The position numbers were made by a program, and so were the translations under genes. The notes under the pieces were generated by a model. It searched no databases. It worked only from the letters and a program-made list of their open reading frames with translations, and was not told where the DNA came from. From Pelagophyceae sp. CCMP2097 (lineage: Eukaryota; Sar; Pelagophyceae): a DNA stretch of 54,122 nucleotides. Positions 1-9,600 of the stretch are shown in pieces; position 1 is the first letter of the stretch, and each line of letters opens with the position of its first letter. The stretch spans positions 81,483 to 135,604 of the forward strand of contig MU657264.1 of NCBI GenBank assembly GCA_026770575.1, given 5' to 3'.

Positions 1-1057
1 AAGATAAGGAGGATTTGAAGGTTCAGCGATTAGTTAAATAATTTTAAGGGCATTGCAATGGGATTTGGCTGTATCCTTCGGGTCCTCCGTGTGCCTCCGG
101 CGCGCTCTTGTAATTAAGATTTTGAATAATTGGATCGTTGTTCAAATGGCGTCTAAACGGGTCGGAAATAGGAAAATCGTCATCGCCGCGCCGGCGCGCT
201 TCCGAAATGCCTTTTGTTATCGAGAAACAGAAAAGATCCAAATTCATGTATGATGACAGTAACCGCTGTAATAAGTAAAATACGTAATTCGCAACGTGCC
301 TAAGTTTTTCGGACTCGCCGCGCCGGCGCGCTTCTGAAACGAGCACTCATAGCAAACTTTGCGAATAATCCAAATCCTTTTCAATGTAACCGTGATAGCT
401 GAAAATGCAACATTCGTTTTCTGCTCGGAGAATGTTGTAATCGTCATCGCCGCGTCGGCGCGGTCCCAACGCGCTACCCTTCAGCAACAGAACCAAAAAT
501 TCTAAAGTAAACGAAAATGACCGAAGTTGATGGAATTGCACATGGAAGGAAATCAACGCTGAAAAATTGTTCGACTCCGGAGACGGAGCGCCAGCTCCGG
601 AGGCCGCCGGCGCCGCCGGCGCCGGAGTGTCCCGTGAGCTGCTCTGGGCATGCGGTTCCTCTTAGAAGGCAGGGTCTTAACGAGGAGCCGACGGGGGCTA
701 AATATAGTCCTCTCCTCGAGGGCACCTACGGTGGCTACGAGCGTTCCCGGCGCGCACAGCGCGCTGGATTGAAGCCACGTCCTTCCCCGATCTAACCCAG
801 CCAACGCCGAGCATCACAGGCCGCCGCAACGCCTCGAACTGCTCCTTAGGGCCTTTAAAACTGCAAGGACGGACCGGTGTCCTCCGGTTTGCGAGAGAGG
901 GGATCGTTTTGGGCCATCCGAGTCTCCAATAGACTCTTTTTAGTAAACACACGGGGGCATTAGGCGAAGCTCGGGGTAATCGGCGATACTTCAGCGCGTC
1001 CGAGTCGGGGGAGCCTGAGTCTTCCCGGCTCGCGCACACCTTCCGGGCACCCTTTGG
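1..1057. other. Gene-poor left flank with repeats
   Basis: I see no convincing gene here. Bases 1-115 match a dispersed repeat seen again at about 23238-23375 and, more diverged, at 53085-53175. A GC palindrome (CGCCGCGCCGGCGCG and a one-base variant) occurs three times, near 187, 320 and 451, inside otherwise AT-richer DNA. From about 560 onward the base composition turns GC-rich. The open frames in this stretch lack recognisable domains and overlap on both strands. The promoter of the downstream DUF501 gene should lie near the right end, but no clear TATA box is visible. Confidence 0.5.
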
Positions 1058-2031
1058 ATGCTCCGCGGTGTCCTGCTGATCGCGATGGTTGGTCCGTTGC
1101 GAGCCTTGTCGCACGTGACGGCGGCCGGCCGGCGCGCGTCGCTGAAAGTGGCGCTGGAGACGGCGGACGCGCGCGCCTTGGAGGCCGTGCCGCGTGCGGC
1201 AGCCGTCCCAGACCACCTCTGGGCGGTGCGGCCGCCGACGGCGGACGATCTTCTGGCAGTCGAACAGCACCAAATCAAACATTTGACGCACACAGTAGCA
1301 GTCCCACTTTCAACAAGGTGCAAGTACGGCTACCCCCAAGCAGTATTAACGGACCCGACGGCGCGAGACCAGTTTCAGGGCGCCTCTTTGTTACGGCTCA
1401 CGTGCCCGCACCTCTGCGAGAAGATTGACGTTTGGGAGGCCGAAGGCGCGGTCAAAGACATGTCGCACGAACTCTTCCACCGCGAAGACGCCGACGAATC
1501 GCATAAACAAGACATGGCGAAGACGAACGCGCGCCACGCAACTACGCGCAACGCTTTGGTCGCAGGGAACGACGCTGCGCAGCGAGACGGCCAGAAACGG
1601 TTCGGCGACGGATACGATCTCGTCCTCTCTTCCGGCCTCGCGGGCCTCACGCAAATCGACGACCTCAAGTGCGTCCACGCGCAGGTGCGTCTTTGAAATG
1701 CGGGGGAGCCCCGTAGACGCCGTCGTAGGTCGCCGACGAGCTCCTCTCCGGCAGCAACGTCGTCGGCCAGCGCCTCCTCTCCGAGCTGGAGCGACGCGGC
1801 GTCGACTGCGGCGGGTCGGACGTCTGCCGCGAGCAGTGCGGTGGCGTCCCAGACGGGTGGGAATATTTGCCGACGAAGAACAAACAAAAGCTCTGGCAGA
1901 CGAGGCAGAGGCGCAAAGAGCAAAAGGCGACTACCGCCGCCGTGGACGCCGAATACGCAGCCATGCAAGGAGAGCACGTCGGCGACGCCGAAGAAAAACA
2001 TCGCGCCCACGAGCCTCGGACGAAACAATGA
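1058..2031 (+). CDS. DUF501 family protein, N-terminal targeting sequence
   Basis: Two exons, 1058-1684 and 1729-2031, joined in phase 0 across a 44-bp intron (CAG|gtgcgt ... gtag|GTC), give 309 residues. The core matches DUF501: HQIKHLTHTVAVPL, then CKYGYPQAVLTDP, then LLRLTCPHLCEKID and WEAEG. After the acidic middle come IDDLKCVHAQV and SGSNVVGQRLLSELERRGVDC. These follow the family order of a Cys-Gly-x-Pro stretch, an LTCP motif and a K-C-x-H-A motif. The first ~25 residues are hydrophobic then Arg/Ala-rich and look like a signal or transit peptide. The last ~70 residues are charged and low in complexity, an extension absent from the short bacterial proteins. The biochemical role of DUF501 is unknown to me. 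The first ATG of the open frame was chosen. The gene is convergent with the Ctr-HMA gene, 156 bp away. Confidence 0.8.
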
Positions 2032-2113
2032 CGGTCCCTCTATTAGTTAACATTGACACGCCCCAAAAGGCTCTTGATGGTGGGCTCTATAGATATCGTA
2101 TGTGCAGTGACCC

Positions 2114-2160
2114 TTGAATAGGCGCCCTTCAGAGAGCGTACCCCCTACGGGGGGGCCTGT
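2114..2160. repeat. Dispersed segment with CCCCCTACGGGGG palindrome, copy 1
   Basis: About 45 bp that reappear inverted at about 19447-19491 with few changes. The shared part includes ATAGGCGCCCTTCAGAG and a poly-C/poly-G palindrome. It lies just past the stop codons of the DUF501 and Ctr-HMA genes, where the two transcripts converge. The other copy lies about 190 bp past the VAC14 stop. Confidence 0.6.
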
Positions 2161-2187
2161 AGGCTTCGGGACGGGGGCCCCTTCAAA

Positions 2188-3305
2188 CTAGAGCGTGGCG
2201 GAGATAGACCGGAGCGGCGCCGACCCGAAGCCGCAGCCGTCGAGTGCGTGTACCATGTCGCCAAGGCGCGCGTCGCCGTAGACGATTGCGCGTCCTTCCT
2301 TGAGGTCGACTTGCACCGCGCGGACGCCCTTCACGGCCGCGAGCGCCGCGCGCACGGCGAGGACGCACGCCGCGCACTGCGAAGAAGCAAAGTCGAAAGG
2401 GGCCCAGGGGGTAAGACAACCACTTGATCCAAAGGAAAGGGCTCCAGGGGGGTAGGCGGCCGACGCACAGTCATGCCATGCACGGGGAGCTCTGTCGTGT
2501 TCACCGAGCCGTCGCCGACGTCCAGCGGGCTGCTCAGCGACATGTACCCGGATTCGTTCTCGAGGCCCGCGCAGCCTAAAGGGGCTCCGGTCCACCGAGG
2601 ACAGCGCGCCGGCTTGACGCACACGTCTCGGTTTCGGCGAGGAAGCCGAGCTTTGCCTCTTTTCGGGATCGAAATAAGACGTGGCCGGCGACGACGCCGG
2701 CGAGGGCGCAGCCAAAGAGCTCAATAGAATACCTAGTTCGGCAGGAGAGGTCCGGGTCGATTCCGCGTCTTCCCCGCCGTGCCCCAGCTGCAGCTTTCCG
2801 ACTCTGGAACCGCCGCTCGCTGCACGGTCTTGTTTTTTACGCGGTAAAAAACGTCATTATGATGAGCATCAAAATGTAGCCGAGCAACAACTGCGTTCCG
2901 TACAGGACAGCCTCCTCGGCGCGCTTGAAAAGCGAGACGCTGTTTCGGCATTGAGAGCGGCACCGGCGAAACGCCCCAAAAGATTCCGTCAGCACCCCGA
3001 GGCAAAAGACGCCGAGACACGCGGCGCCAAAGCGGCCGCAAGTGTCGAGTTTCAAAGTGTCGAAAAAAAGGTTCAGGCACGTCCTCCGCTGGCCGAGACT
3101 CCACTGGAATCCACTCATGAACATGGTCATGCCTACGTCGCGGTCCGAGGAAGAACGGCCGCGCGAAGAAGACGCTGGCTTCGCGCCGCCGCCGGTGCAA
3201 AACTAGTTTTAAGGCAATGTCACGCGGGACCACAGGGCGGGGGGGACGCACGCCGCTTTCGGCCCCGCCTCCGTCGTCCATCGTCATCGCGTCGTCCATG
3301 TCCAT
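2188..3305 (-). CDS. Ctr-type copper transporter fused to C-terminal HMA domain
   Basis: Five minus-strand exons: 3305-3254, 3132-2843, 2719-2623, 2575-2469 and 2376-2188; 244 residues. The Met/Asp-rich N-terminus (MDMDDAMTMDD, then MTMFMSGFQW) is typical of the extracellular copper-binding end of Ctr proteins. Three membrane segments follow: TM1 CLGVFCLGVLTESF; TM2 with the MxxxM copper-selectivity motif in GYILMLIIMTF; TM3 with GxxxG in GCALAGVVAGHVLF. After a hydrophilic linker a heavy-metal-associated domain begins at HGMTCAAC (about residue 179), carrying the MxCxxC copper site and running to the end. The GMT|CAAC junction is formed exactly by splicing of a gtgcgt...cag intron, which supports the model. 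Introns 1 and 2 need GC donors to keep frame. Established: Ctr trimers import Cu(I) and HMA domains bind or hand over Cu(I). Inference: the fusion captures copper at the cytosolic mouth of the pore. Confidence 0.8.
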
Positions 3306-3560
3306 CACCCTCAGGAAGATGCTTCTTGCCACTGTCGAATTAGATTATCACCGGAAATTATTTAACTTTTTTTTGCCCTTGAATGATGAGTGGCGCCACG
3401 CCAACCACCACCACCACGAGACGCCCTGGAGGCGCTTGTTGGCTTTTCATGAACTACCCTAATTTTGGCGAGTCTCTGCGAAAGCTGCTTAATTTAGTAG
3501 TTAATCAAGTCTAAACCCTCAGTACCCAAATTAAAAGTCGATAAAGGCGCCAAGGACAGT

Positions 3561-3623
3561 GCGTACAACTTGGACAGTCGTGATGGGGCACCGTGCCCGA
3601 TCGCGACTGTCCAAGTTGTACGC
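3561..3623. repeat. Perfect 20-bp inverted repeat with inner palindrome
   Basis: Arms 3561-3580 and 3604-3623 are exact reverse complements (GCGTACAACTTGGACAGTCG and its complement). The 23-bp loop holds a further palindrome, GGGCACCGTGCCC. The structure spans the start codon of the predicted small gene at 3583. It may be a fold-back insertion, a structured 5' leader, or a site for a dimeric factor. Confidence 0.85.
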
Positions 3624-3888
3624 CCTTTCCTTGCTTCCTTTAGTGTTTTTTGGTTTTTCGCGGTTTGGGAAGTTTCTTCTTCGCGCGCTGGTCTCCGAGG
3701 CGGCGACTAGTACGACTGGAGGGAGCGGCAAGAACGCACGCGCTAAAAATAGTTAAATTTGGCGATTTCTGTTAGGCGAATTCGACAGTGTCGACGACGA
3801 CGACGTCTACGACGAGCGCGACGACGCGCGCAGCTTCGTCTCACAGTTCTTTGAGCTGTGGCGCTGGGCCGACGCCGCGGTCACATAA
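3583..3888 (+). CDS. Predicted small single-pass membrane protein
   Basis: Model: exon 3583-3727, 48-bp intron (gcaaga ... gttag, a GC donor), exon 3776-3888; 85 residues, no known family. The N-terminus is basic (MGHRARSRLSKL), followed by one hydrophobic helix (YALSLLPLVFFGFSRF). Next is a short Ser/Thr/Gly linker. The C-terminus is acidic, with EFDSVDDDDVYDERDD, and ends in SFVSQFFELWRWAD. The second exon reads like genuine coding sequence, starts right after a TAG acceptor and stays open to a TAA. The start codon lies in the loop of a perfect inverted repeat whose right arm is coding. Divergent from the Ctr-HMA gene. An alternative is that only the second exon is real and belongs to a differently spliced transcript. 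No function is assigned. Confidence 0.45.
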
Positions 3889-4141
3889 GTGGCTAGGGTG
3901 GTGGCTTGTCGCTTGCTGATGCACGCTCTCCCGCCGCCGCTGCCTCCGCTCTTCCCCTTCCCTCCATTTCCTTTTGCGAATGCCCACGCTGCTTGCTATA
4001 GTCGGTAAATAGAAACAGTGTGTCAGTAAATATAAACAGTGTGCCATCAGGGCCGTTCTGCGCGGATTTCGCTAAAATAAAAGTCTTTAGCGACACCAGG
4101 GTTGGACATCATCGGACTCTTCAGGGCGCCCCTGCGCGAGG
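3889..4141. other. Intergenic spacer upstream of selenoprotein F
   Basis: Pyrimidine-rich sequence (3925-3975) and a short direct duplication (AAACAGTGTG at 4012-4040). No gene and no clear TATA box. It must hold the selenoprotein F promoter and 5' UTR. Confidence 0.4.
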
Positions 4142-4699
4142 ATGTGGCTGTTTCGCGCCGCGGCGCTGGCGGCCCTCGCAGTGGTCCACGGCGGCACTTG
4201 CCTGGACAAGGGCTTTACGGCGTCTCTGCGGTGCAGCTCGTGCGACAAGCTTGTCCGCGGCGGCGTCCTCGTATTCCGCGAGCGCCCGCGCGGCCGGCCG
4301 ACTCGGCGGCGTAGGCGACGATCTTGAGCGACGCAGAGTTCGTGTCTGACTGCGTCGGGTGCTGCGCGACGGACGCGCGGGAGACGCGGTCGTTCGTTTC
4401 GGCGCGTCTCGAAGTCTGCGAATGAAAGCTACGGTCTTTCCCGTCGATCAAGGACTTTATCGACGGGCAAGCCACAGCCTTCGCCGGCCACCTCGAGGTC
4501 AAGTTCAAGCAGGGCCAAAAGTACGCCCTCGCCTTATCATCAAAAGGGCCCGAATGGGGAATTCCGCCCGAATGGCACCCGCCCGCGTAGGCCGCAGCTC
4601 GTCATGATCGGCGCCGACGGGGCCAAGGACGTCGTCTCCGTCGCCGGCTGGAGCGCAGAGACCGTCGCTGAATACCTCACCGACAACCTTGCGCAGTAG
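4142..4699 (+). CDS. SELENOF: Selenoprotein F (Sep15), ER thioredoxin-like selenoprotein
   Basis: Three exons, 4142-4252, 4315-4520 and 4591-4699, give 141 residues counting selenocysteine. A signal peptide (MWLFRAAALAALAVVHGG) leads into the Cys-rich region with CSSCDKL and CVGCC, which in animal Sep15 binds UDP-glucose:glycoprotein glucosyltransferase in the ER. The thioredoxin-fold part starts with the redox motif C-E-U: an in-frame TGA at 4423-4425 (residue 74) sits in LEVCE-U-KLRSFPSIKDF, exactly where Sep15 proteins carry Cys-x-Sec. It continues through PQLVMIGADGAKD and ends AEYLTDNLAQ. Both introns (62 and 70 bp) start GTCCGC or GTACGC and end TAG. Reading TGA as stop would cut off the conserved thioredoxin-like half. 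A SECIS-like hairpin follows the real stop by about 50 bp. Role by family knowledge: thiol-disulfide quality control of glycoprotein folding. Confidence 0.9.
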
Positions 4700-4749
4700 C
4701 CCCCCCCCAAACCATTGCCCGGAACCGGCACAGCCGCTGAGGAAGCCAC

Positions 4750-4816
4750 GGCGAGCCCAATGACGCTCCGAGCCCGGCCCCAACCAAAGCCGACTCGAGC
4801 CGACGCACCGCTCGCC
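4750..4816 (+). promoter_or_regulatory. SECIS element in the selenoprotein F 3' UTR
   Basis: The parts of a eukaryotic SECIS are present in order. A lower stem pairs GGCGAG (4750-4755) with CTCGCC (4811-4816). The 5' side of the core is ATGA (4760-4763). An upper helix pairs GCTCCGAG and CGGC with GCCG and CTCGAGC, one base bulged. An apical loop carries the AA pair (4782-4783), and the 3' core is GA (4802-4803). In eukaryotes this recruits SBP2 and EFSec so that UGA is decoded as selenocysteine. Folding was done by eye. Confidence 0.75.
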
Positions 4817-5480
4817 CCATCGCCCTCCTACTCCGCCGGAACCCGCCAGATAAGATGGCACTCGCGGGAGCGGAGCCTCATCCCGGTGCGACGGGCGAAT
4901 GTTACAACCTCGGGCGCGCGTGGACCTTGATGCGGCCGGCCCAGGCTACGGAATTTTCGTTTCGAAAAAGCACACGGCCGAGCTCGGGCTCTCAGAGATG
5001 ATGTGCGCGTCTGGTTGCATGTTGGAAACGCCTGGTGGGAGCCGCCCCGTCTTCGGCTTGACAGATGATTGGACGCCGGTTCGGACCATCTCGGTTAGGG
5101 CCCCGTCAAAGGCGTACTCGAGGGAGCCGAGCGCAGAGGCGTGCGCCGAGCGCAGAGGCGGGCGCCGCGTGGGTGCGGTGGACGGTCTCGAGGGCTCCGA
5201 GCGTGGTGGTGAACATGGCCGCGGGGGCCGCCATTGTCCCGCCTCCACGTAGAGGCACCGGAGCCACGAATCGGCAAGATCTAGGTACATATATCTTGAG
5301 AAAGGTCGACGAGGCACAGACGGTCGCAGGCGCAGTTGCGTCGGCCGTTGTGGCCGTCGACGGGCCTGGAAGGATCCCGGAGCGTGGCAGGGTTCCCGTC
5401 CGATTTCGGAACGAATTTAAACGTTTCGGACTCTTCGGGATCTTCGGGTTTCTCCGCCATATGGCATGCGGCTCGCCGCC
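4817..5480 (-). other. Possible minus-strand coding fragment, unresolved
   Basis: On the minus strand an ATG at 5234 opens MAAPAAMFTTTLGALETVHR and, in another frame, the protein-like stretch SLEYAFDGALTEMVRTGV continues towards 4960. The two frames are separated by a near-exact 17-19-bp direct duplication (GCCTCTGCGCTCGGC twice, about 5126-5165). The duplication either breaks a gene or belongs to a very short intron. I recognise no domain, and the plus strand is also open, so this is only a candidate. The interval 5235-5480 shows nothing further. Confidence 0.25.
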
Positions 5481-5660
5481 TCAGGCTCCTTCGCCGAGGT
5501 CTAGGGCGCGGCTGAGGCGGGAAGCGAGGATCGTGGCGTGGGAGGCGGAAGAAGCCTCTTCCCAAGAGTCCATAGCAGCCCTCAAAGCCTGGGCAATCTG
5601 GGAAGCCCGACTCAGGTCCAGCTACGCCCGAACCAACGACGCCGCCCAGACAAGGCGCAA
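5481..5660 (-). CDS. Possible 3' end of an unidentified minus-strand gene
   Basis: Two putative terminal exons, 5660-5628 (after a TTTAG acceptor) and 5597-5481, are joined in phase 0 by a 30-bp GC-AG intron. They encode LRLVWAASLVR then IAQALRAAMDSWEEASSASH and a helical, Ala/Leu-rich C-terminus ending in a TGA. The composition looks coding, but upstream exons between 5661 and 5830 could not be joined in frame. The implied intron is shorter than any other here. No family recognised. Confidence 0.25.
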
Positions 5661-5830
5661 CTAAAGGCCGAGCCCGCGCGGGCGCCGCTTGAACCCTCCC
5701 GGCCGACCAAGCGGGCCGGAGGCTGCCGACGCAGCGGCACCGCCTCGACGCGCCGACCTCTGTCAAGACTCCCCACGCACGTCGCTCCGGCGCCGGGCCG
5801 CAGGCGGCTGTCCTAGTATCAATCATAATA

Positions 5831-6126
5831 CACGGGCCTACAACACGGCCCCTTGTCTGTCTCTGCTCCTCCGTAAAGAATCATAATACACCAACACCTT
5901 GTCTGCCTCTGCTCGTCCACGCCCTGCTCGCAAGCCTACTAACGCCCATCGTCGTGCACCCCGCCGCGCCCCATGCCGCCGCCGCGCCCGCGCGGTGCGG
6001 CGCGGCTCGCCCCGGGACGTTGCTCGGACGCTCGCCTCGGCTCAAGTGGTAGCGAGCCGCGTCCGGGGGGCGCGTCGAGCAGGTGGGTGTGACCAAGCTG
6101 GTCCGGCGTCGCAGACGGACAGTCCG
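5831..6126. other. Intergenic stretch, nothing recognised
   Basis: Pyrimidine-rich on the left, CpG-rich on the right; it contains a small duplication (CTTGTCTGYCTCTGCTC near 5853 and 5897). No gene or RNA seen. Confidence 0.4.
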
Positions 6127-6430
6127 GAGACGGTCCCGGAGAAGGTCCTCTGCGGGCCCTCAGCGGTCCCGGGGACGGTCCCTTTCGACGGTTTCAGAGG
6201 CGGTCCCCTTTTCGACAGTTTCGAAGACAGTCCCTTTTAGATCCTGAGACGAGGAGTCAAAGGTCCTAGAGACGGTCCCAGAAGCGGACCTGGAGACGAC
6301 CCCGAAGACGGTCCCGGAGACAGCCCCAGAGACGGTCCCGGAGACGGCCCCAGAGACGTCTCCGAAGACGGCCCCAGAGACGGTCCCGAAGACGGCCTTG
6401 GAGACGTCTCCGAAGACGGCCTTGGAGATG
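6127..6430 (+). repeat. 12-nt degenerate tandem array upstream of VAC14
   Basis: About 25 units of a 12-mer close to GAGACGGYCCCN, with variants such as GAGACGTCTCCG. It shares the ACGGYCC core with the arrays that fill the long introns further on, but here lies 200-500 bp before the VAC14 start codon. It may be in the 5' UTR, in a 5' UTR intron, or in the promoter. Confidence 0.8.
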
Positions 6431-6626
6431 GGCATGCGCGCCGAGCGGGGGGGCGGAGAGACGGGCCGGCGGACGACGCAGCGCAGCGTCCGCGTGCGCG
6501 TGTGTTGTCACAGTTGTGCGCGGATCCGGAGTGATTCGCATGCGGTTCCGCGGTGTCCTCCTTTTAGCGACGCGCGGAAAGAAGTCACGCTCACGGCGCC
6601 TCGCGTGTGGATCGGCTGTTTCAGGG

Positions 6627-9600
6627 ATGGACGAGGCTTCTGAGTCTCCGCTGCCGCCTGCGCTGCTTCGGTCGCTGGGGGACCGTTCGTACGACAAGCG
6701 TAAGGGTGCCGCCTTAGAGATCGAAGCATTAATCAAGGCATCCGACCGGCGTCCAAAGCGATGAGTCTTTCGCCCCTAGACCGAAACTCGACACGCGGCC
6801 AACCGGCGCCGGCGGGGCGGGACAACCGGCGCCGGCGGGGCGGCGCTCAACCGGCGCCGGCGGGGCGGCGGCCGGACCGGCGCGGCCTCGCGGGGCGGCG
6901 CGTCTCCCCTTTGCTTCCGCGTCTTTGCGGGGCCTCCACGCGGCGCTAGGCGCTGGCGTTGGGCAAGGAGACGGACCGCGTCTGCAGCGTTCTCGCCCTT
7001 TTGGGTGCGTGTCCTTTCGGTTGGTGCCCTCTCATATCCTTTGTCCTTTCCGAGTCGGTTGGTCCCCTCTCCTCTTTTCAGGGCGTTTGCGACTCGACAG
7101 ACAGATTTCGTTTGCGACTCGACAGAGGCACACTAGGCCAAGATTTCGCGACGAGCACAAACTCCAACCACCGCAAAGGTGCATCGATTGTCCTTGGATT
7201 GTGGAGTGATTGTCCATTATCCATCCAACGAATGTCTTGTTCACCCCAAAAGATTTACGTCGCACCGGCCTCGCCAGAGCGACCTCGTCACAGGGTTCTC
7301 GTCGCAGAGACATTGTCGGTGCTTGTCACGGGGACCTTGTATCAGGGACCTTGGAAGAGAGACCTTTTCACAAGGACCTTGCCAGACGGGACCTTGTATC
7401 AGGGACCTTGTCACGGAGACCTTGTCACGGAGATCTTGACGCAGGGACCTTGGCATACGGACCTCGGGTGTTCTTGCCATAGGGTTCTTGTCACATGGTT
7501 CTTGTCGCGGGAACCTTGTCACGAGGACCTTGTCACAGGGACCTTTCACGGGGACTTTGTCACGGGGACCTTGTCACGGGAACCTTGTCACGTTCCCACG
7601 GTGGTCTTGTCACGGGGGCCTTGTCACAGTGACCTTGGCACAGGGACCTTGTCAAAGGGATCTCGTCGAGGAAATTTGTCAAAGGGACCCTGTCACGGGA
7701 CCTCGTCGCAGCGACCTCGTCGCGGAAACATCGTGAGCCCTTGTCTTACGGATCTCGCCGCGGGGCCCGTGTCACGAGGTTCTTGCCACAGAAACCGCGT
7801 CACGAGGACCTTGTCGCACGGGCCTCGTCACAAATGACTCGTCAGATGGTTCTCGTCGCAGGGACCCTGTCAGATCTTGTCGCAGGGACCCTGTCACAAG
7901 AGTTCTCGACGCAAGATTCTCGACACGGGGGACTTTATCACACGGACCTTGTCGCACGGGGCCTCGTCGCACGGGCCTCGTCACGGGGAATTTATCACAC
8001 GGGCCTTGTAAAGGGGAATTTATCAGAGGGTTCTTGTCACACGGCCCGTGTCACACGGGCCTTGTAAAGGGGACAAGTCGTCTGGATTCTGCTCCCGAAA
8101 ACCTGCCACATGAGGTTCTCGTCAAAAGGATCTTTGCACAGAATTATGAGTCACAGGTTCCTTGCCACAGGGACCTCTGGGTTTACAGGGCTCTTGTCGC
8201 GGGGGCCTTGTCACAGGGTCCTTGCCACTGAGAAGTGGCCACGGGGTCGTCGTCACAAGAGCTTTGTCACGACGACGTTGCCACGGGGTCCTCTAGTTCT
8301 TGTCACGGGGTCCTTGCGGTGGGGACCTTGTCACAGGGTCCTCGCACAGGGACTTTTCACACGGGTCTGTCACACGGACCTCGCCACACGGTCCTCGTCG
8401 CACGGTCCTCGTCGCACGGACCTCGTCGCACGGACCTCGTCACACGGACCTCGTCACGGGGGCTTTGTCAGAGGGACTTTGTCAGAGGGTTCTTGTCACG
8501 AGGACCTTGGCATAGGGACCATCCAATAGGGACCTTGTCACGGGGACCTTTGTGACAGGGACCTTGTACCACGGACCTTGTATCAGGGACCTTGCCACAG
8601 GGACGTTGCCACGGGGACGTTGTCCCGGGGATGTTGTCGCAAGGACGTTGCCACGGGGACACGGGGGCATGCCTTTGGGTGGATAAGGCAAGTGGTCGGA
8701 GACCTGGCCCAAAGGAGAGGCGGCATTGCAAGAGCTTTGCAGATTCTGACTGGCCACCCCTCGTCGATCCGGCCCCACTTTAGGCGGCCTCATCGGCCTG
8801 GCCGCGACTGCGATTGGGCTGGCGAAGCACGTCTCCGACTATCTCGACGCGCTCCTGCCGCCGGTCCTCCACTGCCTCGACGACCCAGAGTCGCGCGCGC
8901 GTTGCGGCGTTGCGCCTTTCCGCGTTTTCGGACCGTCGGGCTGGCGGGGTTCCCCAGGGGCTTTGTAGGTGCGTTACTACGCGTGCGAGTCGTTGTACAA
9001 CATCGCAAAGGTCGCGCCGGCGTCGGGCCTTTGCTTAAAATCCACTCTGCGTTTGTGCGTTTGTGCCTTTCACCGAGGATTTGAATTAGGTGGCGAGAGG
9101 GGCCGCGCTGCCGTACTTTAACCAAATCTTCGACGGCGTCGCGAAACTCTTCGCCGACGCGCAGAGCCGCGTCTTTCTTCGCGTCTTTCTTCGCGTCTTT
9201 CTTCGCATGTTGCGCGTCGACGCGTCGAAAACGCACCCCACAGTTTTGGGGGGTGGGAATACGGGTTTCCGCAAGAGGCGGGAACCCAGGCGGCGCAAAG
9301 GCGGGTGCGTTCTGGGTCGAGCCCGTCACGGGGACCACCCGTACGGCCCTCGAAGCTTGTGATCGCCCCCGAGACGACCCCTTGATACGGCCCTCACTCA
9401 AGACGGCCCCTTACGGCCCTCGAGACGGTCCGAAGAGACGGTCCTGCGAGGCAGTCCGGTCCAAGACTGCCTCGAGAACGGCCCTGGTGTACGGCCCTTG
9501 ACAACGGCCGGAGAGACCGCCTCGATACGGCCCCTGGACAAAAGCCTCGAGAAGGGCCCCTGTGTAGAATCCTGCAGGTCGTCCGAGAGACGGTCCCTCG

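Noticed and set aside
4423..4425. Premature stop making the Sep15 gene a pseudogene
   Set aside because: The TGA is at the conserved selenocysteine position, the frame continues with conserved residues, and a SECIS-like hairpin follows.
6959..8555. Long repetitive open frames (for example [16 protein letters not shown] repeats) read as a repeat protein
   Set aside because: They are the 13-nt array of VAC14 intron 3 read in three frames; the flanking exons splice across it in frame, and the array lacks any conserved start or domain.
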